A program made the position numbers and the translations under genes. From assembly GCA_005765155.1 (NCBI GenBank), contig VCCP01000005.1, forward strand, positions 4,278,001-4,342,000: a DNA stretch of 64,000 nucleotides, written 5' to 3'. This DNA is from Zelopaecilomyces penicillatus (taxonomy: Eukaryota; Ascomycota; Sordariomycetes; Hypocreales; Pseudodiploosporaceae). The first letter of the stretch is position 1; every line of letters starts with the position of its first letter. The notes beneath the pieces are model-generated. The model saw only the letters and a list, made by a program, of their open reading frames with translations, made no database searches and was not told the DNA's origin. Positions 10,493-20,835 of the stretch are shown piece by piece.

Positions 10493-11284
10493 TGGGAAAT
10501 GCAGTGACCAGCAGAGTGCGGATTTGGGATGATGATGCACTCCGGGGGTTGTCCGAAGTTGGGTGCTGGACAAAAACGCTCAGGGCAAAAGTTCGGCTAA
10601 TGCAAGCTCCAGGTGGCCCGGCAGGAACCGGAAAAGTGACGCAACCGAACCGTTGGCGCTTCCGTGCCGAGTTATCTGCTTGGGCAAACGCTGAAACGAA
10701 TACAGAGCTACGCTTTTCTGTTCAATTGTTTGCAAGTAGACGTGAGGCAATCAAGACATGTGCTTTAAGGCTATGGCTGATCCAATGATGCTCCATGGAA
10801 GCTACCTCAACCTCAGTCAGCAGTCTGATGAGATGCGCGCGCACCATGACGTTATTGAACACCTCATGATACATGTTTGTCAATAACTCAACAGTGCTTT
10901 AATTATATGCTGTCCCAGCGCAAAAGGTAGCATACATCTTGGTCCATAGTCTTGTGCATCTTAGTTCTATTTCACGAAACGACTATCGTGATCATCAATC
11001 TCCGCTGTCCCTGCACATCCGACCCATCAAGACATCATACTGGGGAAAAAAAATCAACTGTAATATTAAGAACAAGGAAAAAATCGTCGGCCGATACCCT
11101 CCAAACCCAAGACTCCAATAATTATACGACGCACGTGGACTCGCTAAACGCAAGTCTGGACATGAATCACTACAGTCAGTCTATCCTCGGCCAGAACCCG
11201 ACCACTTCCAAGGATGCGCCGCCGGATCTTGGCAGCAGCAGACACGGCCTAACATCTGTCTCTAAGCTCAAGTTGGTGCGCTAT
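10493..11284. other. Intergenic region between Mic60 promoter and Rab5 3' end
   Basis: About 790 bp. It contains the Mic60 promoter and the 3' flank of the Rab5 gene. Short open frames on the plus strand extend antisense out of the Mic60 first exon and look like chance. Confidence 0.4.
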
Positions 11285-12184
11285 TTAGCAGCTGCAAGGG
11301 CCGCTGACATTAGTGTTTGAGTTCTCGGGAGCCAGGCTGACTCCAGGTCGCTGGCCAGGTCGGGCATGTCGTGGGCCAACCTGATCCAGAGGTAATTTCT
11401 TGGCAATCGATGTGAAGAGTTCTCGGACGTTTTCGGCCGTCTTCGCAGAAGTTTCAAAGAATAGCAATCCAGCCTCCCGAGCATAGGCTTCAGCATCGGC
11501 AGTCGGAATGGCGCGCTTGTCGGGCTGCTCGGTTACCAAATCAAGCTTGTTACCGGCAAGGGCAATGATGATGTTTTCGTTCGCTTGGCGTTGAAGCTCC
11601 TTGACCCACGCCTTCGCCTTATCTAGTGATGACTGGAATCGTGTTAGTGATAAATCAAAGTGCCCGCGAGCGAGCCATAACGTACCGACTGGGTTATATC
11701 GTAAACCACCACGGCACAGTTGGCATTCCGGTAGTACATAGGTGCGAGGGACTTGTACCGCTCCTGGCCAGCCGTATCCCAAATTTCAAATTTGACTGTT
11801 GTGTTTTCATCGAGCGAGATCGTTTGAGTAAGGAAGGCGGCTCCGATGGTGGATTCACGGAAAGAGTCAAATTGGTCCTACGGAGGCCTGTTAGCTGTGT
11901 CACTGTGACATGATGGTTGATTTCCAGTAACCTACCTTGACGAACCGGAGGACTATTGAACTCTGCAGCATAATGTCAGTATTGCCCTCCATAGCCCTAC
12001 TCTTGAAGTTGATACTCGAATCTTACCTTGCCAACAGCCGATTCTCCTGTACGTATGTCAGTACCAGTCAAACGGAACCGTGGCAGATTACCATGTTGGA
12101 CCACATACCTAAGAGAACAAGCTTGAACTGCGCGAAGCGGTTGTTCATGCCACCTCGGCCGCTGGGGGGTCCTCGGGCTGCCAT
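11285..12184 (-). CDS. Rab5-family small GTPase (Vps21/Ypt5 type)
   Basis: Early-endosome Rab GTPase controlling endosome fusion and vacuolar sorting. Five exons: 12184-12109, 12046-12027, 11962-11936, 11877-11686 and 11632-11285, giving 220 residues. All phases agree. The P-loop GESAVGKS (26-33) is spread over exons 1-3. The effector region is ESTIGAAFLTQ, followed by WDTAGQE, NKLD and ETSAK, all intact. The protein ends in CSC, a CxC double-geranylgeranylation signal, after a linker of normal length. Exons 2 (20 nt) and 3 (27 nt) are micro-exons. Fungi often have more than one Rab5 paralogue, and I cannot tell which one this is. Confidence 0.94.
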
Positions 12185-13410
12185 TATGAATTTGCTTGCG
12201 ATGCGCTATTACAGGCGGTTTCTCGTAAAACGGCGCTGGGCGGTCGGTTGCCTCAACAAACTAGTGGTTGCTCGTAGGTTCTTCGTCCGGCACCAAATGC
12301 TCAACCAGTTGTCGCAAAAGGAGACGTCAAAGAAGTCGGCAAACAGAAGAGCGGCACTGTCTGTATGTGTTGGAAGGGGGGCGGGTTGAATATGTCTGCC
12401 TAGCGTTGGTGAACTCTCAATGACGGAAGTGCGTGGCTATGTACTGCGAAGTGAGATGTCCCTGCACACGTCAGGCCTGGGAGGTTGATGTTGGAGGGTT
12501 GGCGGGTCAGATGGATCATAGATGACTTAGGTAAGCCAAAGTGGCGCTGTCCAGTCTTGTGAGTGCACGTGATCGTTCATCCCACTTGACCAACTAAAGA
12601 CATTGTGGTACAACTACGTCAGCGCATCCACGCTCATACTCACCAGGTACTTCCAGATAATGACCTATATGTGCCGTTAGGTTTGCCATTTTTGGCCCAA
12701 GGGGTTCTGTAAAGTCCCGAAACCCCATATTTTGAGCATCATTGGAGACATGAATATTCTACCAGAATAAAGAATGGGGTGATATTGGATACTTGGGATT
12801 GCTGGCCCATGCTTGCTCAGCATTAATTAAGATACCGCTTGGGGGCCAAACCTACCTATACATCATGCCATTTCCCTCACGTATTTTAACTCCCAGAAGG
12901 GTAACATATGTTGCACTCACGCGGTCAAGATTCTACATTCCTGGCTTATCACTAAACAACAAGAATGACAGATGTGAGTTGATCAAGCACCGCGGCAACT
13001 AATTTACCATGTGGTTTGAACATTAAGACAAGTGCAAACTCATGCACGATTAAAATACCAACTGAAGGAGGATCATCAGTTTCAGTAAAAGGATGGTATC
13101 ATATTCAACCGTGTGTATACATGTAAAGGTCCATATATCGTCATAAACTCCGCCCAATCGCTGAAAATGCGAAGCCCCATTGCTGTCAGGTAATTCATTA
13201 CCAACTCCCTCCCCTGTCCTTTTAAACCCGTTGTTGTGAAATCATAGAAACGACCATACAAAAGACCCAAGTCTCGTCTTTCACACACCGTACCCTCGCG
13301 TCGAATCCCCCTCAAAGATGGTTTAGAGACCCTGTCCCAAAGAAATAAGGATGTAGATATATATATAAGAAGATAATAGAAAACAGCCATCCCGGGTTTC
13401 ATCTCGCGAG
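12185..13410. other. Intergenic region, Rab5 promoter and GT32 3' flank
   Basis: About 1.2 kb. The Rab5 upstream region occupies the low-coordinate side. The part next to 13410 is downstream of the mannosyltransferase stop and includes a 106-codon minus-strand frame (13082-13402) that lacks domain features and is probably 3' UTR. Confidence 0.4.
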
Positions 13411-14730
13411 CTATTGGAGTTTCTGCAATTGTTCTTGCTGCAACATTTCAAATTTTAATAGCGCTGCTTCTTGCTCTGCCTGCTTCTCCAGGAACTTCTT
13501 ACGTTCTTCAACCTTGGCGTTCTTCTCTGCCTGAGATAGAAACAGGAACTGGTCGACGTTCTCATCCCATTGGTGCACGCACTCGGGATCCCAGTTGCAG
13601 TCTTCAACTTGGCCATAAGCTGGGTGACTATAGCGATGGTGTCGGCTGGGCCAGTTGGAGGCGTGGAAGTGGTGCTTGACGAGCGCGCCGCGTGAATTGT
13701 GGTTCCCAGAGTCAGAATGACCCTGTCCTGCACAGAAAGCTTCCACATTGAGCACAAGAACGCGCCCAACGATCTTGGACTCATCTAGGCTATGGAACTG
13801 GTCCCAGGTGACAGCCTTGCCCTCGGACTTGCGGGTCATATCCTCCAGAAGTGCGTTGGTGAAAGCTGTGGGGCCAGTGCCGCTGATGACTTGATCAAAA
13901 TCAAGTTCAACTTTGTCCAAAGTCACATTTTGGTCATGGGCAACACCTGTAAACCACTTCATGATGTTTTCAATCAAAACCAGCATGACAGGTTGGTGGG
14001 GGCGGGCGGCAAATGTCCACTGGCAGAAAGACATGGACTTCTTGCCCAAGTGAGGGTGATCCTTGAAGTCGGGCTGGTCAATTTCAATACCAACAATAAT
14101 GTCGACATCATCTTCGCTGTATCGCTCAGGGATAAATCGCCGTGCGGGCTTGAGAGCTTCCACATCAATGTCAGCGTAGAAGCCGCCATCCGCATACATG
14201 ATCATGTATCGAAGTAGATCTGCCTTGATGATGCGGAGTTCGATGCTGTGATAGAATTTGATAATATCCGGGCGGTTGAAGCCGCCAACGCCGAAGCGTT
14301 CCTCAATATATGCGGCTTCATTAGCATCGGTAATGACCTCATATCGGAGGCCGGGGTTCTTTTCCAGCCAAGTCCGTGAGGTAACCAGGTCTCGCTCCTC
14401 AAAGTGGAGAGGGTCGACCTTCCAGGTCTGCCAGATCTTTTGTGGAAATGAGTGATGAGGGCCAACGGCATCGTCACGCGGTAGAACGACGGACGCCGTT
14501 GACACAGGTCTGAAGAGCGCGAACAGGTCTAAATTTGAATAGAAGATAAGGCCGATAATACAGAGTAGGTATAACGGGAACCCCCGTCTTATTTGTGTCG
14601 GGAGCCTGTTTCGAATTCGATACCGGAGCATGCTGAACCAGGAAGGCATCGTGGGCGAACCTAACAACGTCTTCATATCCAGACGAACTTTGCGAACGGA
14701 AGGGTGGCGGGGGAGCTGGATGGGAATCAA
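13411..14730 (-). CDS. OCH1-like glycosyltransferase family 32 mannosyltransferase
   Basis: 439-residue single-exon type II Golgi protein. A short basic cytoplasmic tail (RRGF) precedes a signal anchor at about 51-68, then a luminal catalytic domain. FPQKIWQTWK at about 95-104 is typical of the family entry. DLLRYMIMYADGGFYADID (171-189) contains the DxD metal/GDP-mannose site (Asp187-Ile-Asp189). KHHFHASNW near the C-terminus is also family-like. A Glu/Gln-rich coiled tail of about 50 residues ends the protein. GT32 members initiate or extend N-glycan outer chains with alpha-1,6-mannose. Whether this is Och1 or the related Hoc1 cannot be decided by eye. Alternative starts at Met19, Met28 or Met34 would keep the anchor. 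Confidence 0.87.
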   Translation of the reverse strand: MIPIQLPRHPSVRKVRLDMKTLLGSPTMPSWFSMLRYRIRNRLPTQIRRGFPLYLLCIIGLIFYSNLDLFALFRPVSTASVVLPRDDAVGPHHSFPQKIWQTWKVDPLHFEERDLVTSRTWLEKNPGLRYEVITDANEAAYIEERFGVGGFNRPDIIKFYHSIELRIIKADLLRYMIMYADGGFYADIDVEALKPARRFIPERYSEDDVDIIVGIEIDQPDFKDHPHLGKKSMSFCQWTFAARPHQPVMLVLIENIMKWFTGVAHDQNVTLDKVELDFDQVISGTGPTAFTNALLEDMTRKSEGKAVTWDQFHSLDESKIVGRVLVLNVEAFCAGQGHSDSGNHNSRGALVKHHFHASNWPSRHHRYSHPAYGQVEDCNWDPECVHQWDENVDQFLFLSQAEKNAKVEERKKFLEKQAEQEAALLKFEMLQQEQLQKLQ

Positions 14731-17700
14731 AGTCTCATAGCAGGAAAGCCACTTGACTGATTAATAACCAAGAATTGATAAATGAAGCCTCAGGGCAGAC
14801 CTGCTGTCAAGGTTTTCGGGATTTGCATGCGCAGAATGCAGTCGAACGTGGTTGACGGAGGTTTGGCCAGAAGTATATCTAATTCCTGTGCCGACAGAGT
14901 GGCTTGTAGTCTGCTGTCGAGTGTGCTGCAGCGGCTTAGCACTGATTCTTTGTGAATACAGCAGCCAGGACAAGAGAAGTAGAGGCAGGCAGACCGGGGC
15001 AAGGCTCGGCAATTGGAGGGGGATCAAAAAGCTTATTAGCAAGTGCTGCAAGAGAGCGATGGAAATAGATCCCCGTTCTCAGTATCCATCTTAGTAGGTA
15101 TCGAGGGCTGTTCGGTCCGTTATAGGCGACACCACATGAATGAGTACCCCATGTGGTCAGACCCAAAAATCATAATCCAAGTCGACATCATGGGTGGGGC
15201 GTTCTGGCACACGGGTCGGGATTTTAGCGCGCATCAAAGAAAGCCCTGTTGCACCATGCCTCCATCCCACTGTCATTCGGCTTAATCCTTAACAGCTGCT
15301 CCCTACATTCATACTCTGTAAAAGATTAGCCGATTAACCGGGGAAACTCGAGCAAACATGTGTGCAGGTCCCGTCTACAGTATGTACATAGGCTACTAAT
15401 AATGCAGACCCATGTGAAAGTTCGACAGCACTCGACAGGGGGGTCCAGTGCCATGGTTCCTTGGCCAAAAGCAAAACTAAAAGGAACAGCGGATGGCTTG
15501 CTCTGGATATGCAAGGTGTGGTGGTGGTGGGATGGGCTGAGTGGGCGATGCTAGTGTCGGATGGTTAACCAGGAGCGGATACCACCACCGGGTTGCTGGC
15601 GTGCGCCACGGTACCAGTTGACGAGCCAGCCAGGAATCGCCGTGACCGAAAGAAAAGTTGTCGCAAAAGGGAGGCGATGAATTGCATCGCCGTCACAGGC
15701 AAAAGAGTATTGGACAGTGGGGGTGGAATTGCAGGCACCCATCCATAGCAGATTGCAAGCGATGCAGGGGACACACCACTCCGCTACGCCTCCTACAGAG
15801 TCATTACTCACTCATAGGCTCACTAGGTAGATTGGATGGCGATACCAATGCCTGGTCAATGCATCATTCGAAATCGTACTTGTGTTGACTATTTTTCTTC
15901 TTCTTTGCTCTATCAAAGACCTTGTCTCTTACCAGCCTTGCTCTCAAGTCTCACCCATCCGGCCAGCCTCTTTCTGGGTCCTAATTAGTTACTACATGGT
16001 TGAGGTGCATCCTTCAGACTGAAACCGTTGAGTAGTGCGACCCCATCCTCATGCCGTCCCCGAGGCAAATACACACACCCATATCTCCTCACAAGTAACC
16101 AAAACTCGTCATTTCGCTTCGCAAGATAAGCAGAGACAGATTAATTGTAGGGCCCTTGCTGTGCCGAACTCTGCACAGAAGCTCGTGGCGGGTATTAAAG
16201 GTGTTGTTTTATTGAGATGGGTAAAGTTTCACAGTGTTCTAGGTCTGGGCAAAGCTTGGTGCTTGGGCGTGCATGACAATGAGAAAGAGAAAAGAGGTAA
16301 ATTACGATAGGTGTCTTTCCCATCAGTAAGCCCACTGAAGGCGGCAGGGCAGGTAAGTCAATAGGGACGAGCGTGTCGATCCCGGCGATCAGTGGTCAAA
16401 GTTATGGAAGGTGAGGTACCTGAATTTCCTAGGATTATTAGTATCCGTAGTGAGGTCAAGTGAGATGATTACAGGGGCCCTCTAGAGAGGCAGGCGCATG
16501 CAGATGAGTGCCGGCCTGGAGAAGAAGGTAATTATGGAAGAGAACATGACACCTAACAATATATTTCTTCGCCGCAGGCTTCTACAGCAGCCACAAGCGC
16601 AGCCATGATGGTGGTAACTTTGGCTGTTGGGTGGAAAGCCACCTCTTGTCCCTGGAACCAGTCAAACCATCCCAACTGCAGAAGCTTCTCTGGTTGGCTC
16701 TGCAACCTTTTGATGGCTGCCGAGACAGGCAAAACGACGTGCGCCAATCATATGCCCTGGCAGCAGGGTTCAATGCAAAGCTGCAGCTTCGTAAAAATAA
16801 ACCATCGCTTCGGCCACGGCGTGGCAATCTCACTGCGACGCTTTTGCAAGCTGCATTATTACGAGGGAGCCACTTGGTAGCATTTTCTTGTCGACTTGTC
16901 CTCTCATGTGAAAAGCATTGTACATACACACACCCCAGTCTCAAAGCCAGTGCAGGTCTGAGGCGCGCGCGCACACCGCACGTAAGAACAGCGCTTGTAC
17001 GCTAGCAGAAGCCCCGGAACGGGCGTAAATCCTGCCCTGCAGCAGCGCTGTGCCTCAACACCCGCCTGCGTCATTCTAGCACACGTCATGGCCAGTTACT
17101 TCGCCGTAAACACACACACCTCGCCTCCATTCTCAATCTGCAAACCCTCTCTTCTTGGATCCTGTTCTCGGCGAGTATAGACGGGGACCTGGCTTGCTGA
17201 CACGCCCAAATCCTCGTGTCTCGCATGCTACACAGGACTTACAGGACTTACAGGACTTACAGGCTAGACTTTGGCTAGACTACATGCCACACACGCTACC
17301 CGTTAGTACAGCAGCATCCGTCCCTACCTAGTACCCACACAAACCACACTACGAGCAAACCTACGCCATCAACCCCCCGTTGCCCCGCGTGCCTGCAATC
17401 GACCTCGGGAAACCTCCATCTTGCATCTTGATCTTCACACACATTCATCTATGCCCGGCTCGTGAAAGTCGGGGTAAAAAGATTGCCCAAGGAGCGGTGG
17501 CGGTTCAGCCCCAGGCGTTCTCCAGGATCGATCGGGGTCTCGATCAGCCACGCGAGAAAGAGAGAGCCCCTGCGTCGGATTAAACAAAAAAAAAAACTTT
17601 ATGGGGGGGAAAGCTTGTTTTGTTGAACTTATTGCTGGAGAGTCTTCATTGCTATTCCGTCAAGCCTGGCACACGAGCTCACCCCAGGCATACTGACTGA

Positions 17701-17737
17701 CGACTATCTGCTCTAGGAGAGAGCTGCAATCGTCAAC
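14731..17737. other. 3 kb gap between GT32 and acyltransferase genes
   Basis: No convincing coding frame. The right half carries a tandem repeat (17232-17263) and a poly-A run at about 17585-17596, and its end is probably the 5' leader of the acyltransferase. Frames of up to 130 codons near 16.6-17.0 kb overlap on both strands and have no recognisable features. Confidence 0.4.
17232..17263. repeat. 9-bp tandem repeat (ACAGGACTT), 3.6 copies
   Basis: Three perfect head-to-tail copies of ACAGGACTT plus a partial fourth (ACAGG), followed by two spaced GGCTAGACT words. About 475-505 bp upstream of the acyltransferase ATG, so in its promoter or leader. Confidence 0.9.
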
Positions 17738-19261
17738 ATGGGCCAAGATTGGGATGAAGTGAACCCCGACTTCAGTTCAGAATGGACGGGCAACAGTCAA
17801 TGGCAGCCGTATTTACAACCGACTACCTATTTATCCAAACCTAGGCGGCTGTTAAGTCGCATCAAGACTTCAATGTGGCCCAGACTACCGCCGTCAGCTG
17901 AACAGCTGCGGCCGACGGCCTATCTCGACGGATTGCGAGGCTTTGCCGCGTTCCTGGTCTACTGGCATCATCACCAACTCTGGGCCCACATGGCGACTGG
18001 TCAAACTGCCATACTCGAAAACGGTTTTGGATATAATGGCCACTACCACATGGCAACCCTGCCTGGAATCCGACATTTCTTCTCGGGTGGTCACTATGCT
18101 GTATCAACCTTCTTCGTCATTTCGGGCTACGTCCTAGCTCTCAAACCTATGAGTCTGATCCATGCTGGTGAATACGTCAAGCTGGGGGATAACCTCGCAT
18201 CAGCGCTTTTCCGACGATGGTTACGTCTCTTTTTACCACTGCTCGCTACCATGGGCACCTACGCGATGCTTTGGCATCTCCTGGGAAACCTCTGGGTCAG
18301 TGGTGCAAAACCACAGAGTAACTGGCGGGACGAGCTGTGGGCTTTCTATTGCGAGTTCAAAAACTTCAGCTTCATCTTCAAGGAAGGCGGGGTTCCGTGG
18401 CTGTCATACAACTTTCACTTGTGGTCTATCCCCCTCGAGTTCAGGGGCTCTATCGTCATATACACTTCGGCCCTGGCCTTCTCGCGCTGCACACGGAATG
18501 CCCGTCTCTGGTGCCAGTTGGGCCTCATCTTCTACTTCATGTATATTGCGGATGGCTGGTACTGCTCTCTATTTGTGGCCGGCATGTTCATCTGTGATTT
18601 GGAGATGCTCGCCAAGAAGGGAGAGCTGCCTCGATTTTTGACCTGCCTCGAACCGATGAAGAAGTTCATCTTTTATCACCTTCTTGTCATCAGTCTCTAT
18701 CTAGGGGGTGTACCCGCCGAGAATGGAGACATCAACCAACTTGCCAAAACCCGCGGTTGGTACTTTCTATCTTTTCTCAAACCGCAGGCAGTCTTCAACT
18801 ATAAGTGGTTTTACTTGTTCTGGGCCGCTACATTCTTGGTTGCCTCAGTTCCACGCATCCCTTGGCTGAGGAGATTTTTTGAGACGAGATTTTGCCAGTA
18901 TCTTGGAAGGGTGTCATTTTCTCTCTACCTGGTACATGGACCAGTCCTGTGGACTTTAGGAGATAGGCTTTATCTTGCCGTGGGATGGCAAACAGAGGAG
19001 CACATGAAGCACATTGCGCATTGGGCCAACAAGCTGCCACTGCCGACATCAGGTCCCTTGGGGTTGGAGATTGCTCTGCTCGCTCCGCACATAATCTTGC
19101 TACCGCTCACCTTTTTTCTTGCGGAGTTTGTCACACGGCATGTTGATGCACCAAGTGTTGACTTTGCAGCTTGGTTGTATCGGAAAGCGCTGGGTAACGG
19201 AGGTGGAAGCGCTGGCAGCGGAGCGGCTGGCGATGCACCAATTAAGCAAGCAAGCGCATGA
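17738..19261 (+). CDS. Acyltransferase-3 family multi-pass membrane protein
   Basis: 507-residue single-exon membrane enzyme of the acyltransferase_3 (OafA/NodX-like O-acyltransferase) family. The signature LRPTAYLDGLRGFAAFLVYWHHH lies in the region 57-79, where His77-79 includes the likely catalytic His. HYAVSTFFVISGYVLAL follows, then about ten hydrophobic segments and the C-terminal ARVSFSLYL-like element (here RVSFSLYLVHGP). The family transfers acyl groups, often acetyl, to sugars, lipids or secondary metabolites at membranes; the substrate here is unknown. The N-terminal about 50 residues are hydrophilic. The C-terminal Gly/Ser/Ala tail is low complexity. Start context AACATGGGC is good. 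No neighbouring gene suggests a substrate. Confidence 0.87.
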   Translation: MGQDWDEVNPDFSSEWTGNSQWQPYLQPTTYLSKPRRLLSRIKTSMWPRLPPSAEQLRPTAYLDGLRGFAAFLVYWHHHQLWAHMATGQTAILENGFGYNGHYHMATLPGIRHFFSGGHYAVSTFFVISGYVLALKPMSLIHAGEYVKLGDNLASALFRRWLRLFLPLLATMGTYAMLWHLLGNLWVSGAKPQSNWRDELWAFYCEFKNFSFIFKEGGVPWLSYNFHLWSIPLEFRGSIVIYTSALAFSRCTRNARLWCQLGLIFYFMYIADGWYCSLFVAGMFICDLEMLAKKGELPRFLTCLEPMKKFIFYHLLVISLYLGGVPAENGDINQLAKTRGWYFLSFLKPQAVFNYKWFYLFWAATFLVASVPRIPWLRRFFETRFCQYLGRVSFSLYLVHGPVLWTLGDRLYLAVGWQTEEHMKHIAHWANKLPLPTSGPLGLEIALLAPHIILLPLTFFLAEFVTRHVDAPSVDFAAWLYRKALGNGGGSAGSGAAGDAPIKQASA

Positions 19262-20835
19262 TGATTTGTATTCAAAACCCTATGTATCTTAGTATAGACG
19301 ATTCGTATGTGACGATTAAGGTTAATGTAATTAGCGTTGATTTAATTCATCTTGATACATGAACCTTTTTTCCATGACGGTTTGATAGATATTGTGAGAT
19401 TGCAATTCTACACCACTGCTCCTACTGTGAATCTGGGCAAATCGACTGTTCCGCATCTGTACATGCTTCTGCTCTAGGTAACATGTGAGAAAGCCTTCAT
19501 CCAATTCGGAGGAACGGGAACTGCGAGACACGTTGCCGGGTTCTCGTCCTGAATAAGCTTAGCTAGACTAGACCAGGGGTGTGCAGTAGCGGATCCATCA
19601 TGAAGCAAGCATTCTGCAGATCTGCAGGAGTGAAAGGACAAGGTTGTCCCTTCGGCTGTAACCTGGGGCCCCCAGGCTAGTCCACTGCCATTGCCAGACA
19701 GGTACGTACTTGTAACGTCTGTACGAGGTTTGAATACTAACCTCGGCGGCATATGATAATGAGGAGAGAAATAGCAGTAGTCAATAGGACAGGTAAGAGG
19801 CATTCCCATGGCGGCACTGCCCCTTGCTTCTCTCTTTATCTCTTATTCTTCAAGTCTTATCACTTGAGATTTGTTGGGTATTGTGCTTTGCGTCATTCTA
19901 GAGACATGCAGAAAATGGTGTGACCTGGGATTATGTCGTGTCTCAACTGACGTTGTCGGACCGGCCGAGATGAAAGTGGGAGAAAAGGAACATGGTGGGA
20001 AAAGGATTCGCCTTATCTTGCCCGCAAATGCCTATCTTGCACGAACGTAGCAGTGCAGCAACTATAGAAGTAGCATTGCTACTAGTACTACGTATTATGC
20101 CGGCACTCCGACGATACAGAAACACACAAAGTACAACATTGTAGATTCGAAGAAATATCTCACCATTCTCACCATTCTCACCACGCGCTGTGCCACTCCG
20201 ATCCCCACAGTCTGTAATAACTAATACTAGCAGATATGCATTGTACCCTACATAGTAATTACGCAATGCTTACCCCAGCCCGCTTGGTTCAATTCAATCA
20301 ATCTTATTATTACTTGTCAACTTGTCAAGCCCGTCCACATGCATTTCTATAATCTGACAGCAAGCACCAATCCGCCTCCCCCCTTGCGTAGCTACCTACT
20401 GTACGCGGTAAAATAGAGACAGCGGCCCACTCAACCATAACGATGACGTCCTGCTGGAGGGGGGGAGGGGGGGGCGTTTTGATCGACTGATGCGCTGACA
20501 TACAGCCTCGTGATTTTCACTTTCCTCTGATCTTTTGTTTCAGAGACAGAAAAAGTCACACATCCATCCAAAGCAAATCCATACCCCCTTTTCCCTGTGA
20601 CTTGATGACCGGGCGGACGAAATAAAAAACGAAAGCCATTGTCGAATGTGAACAACAAACAACTGCCGGACGGCAAGGCGGCGCACAACTCTGCCGTAGC
20701 TTTGCTTGCCAGATTTATCCTTTTTTCCACAGTTACACCACAGGTTAAGAAAACTTGCCAAGCCAACAACATTATAACATAACCCGCTTTTTTTTTTGTT
20801 TGGCAGATCGTGGTTGAGAATCCCCCACCCCCACG
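19262..20835. other. 1.6 kb intergenic region
   Basis: Downstream of the acyltransferase and upstream of the type II membrane protein. It contains a 9-bp imperfect tandem repeat (TCACCATTC-like, about 20159-20183) and G-rich stretches at 20458-20474. The final 100 bp (poly-T and CCCCACCCCCAC) look like a leader. No supported gene. Confidence 0.4.

Noticed and set aside
13082..13402. 106-codon frame just after the GT32 stop
   Set aside because: Lies in the expected 3' UTR, no homology-like features.
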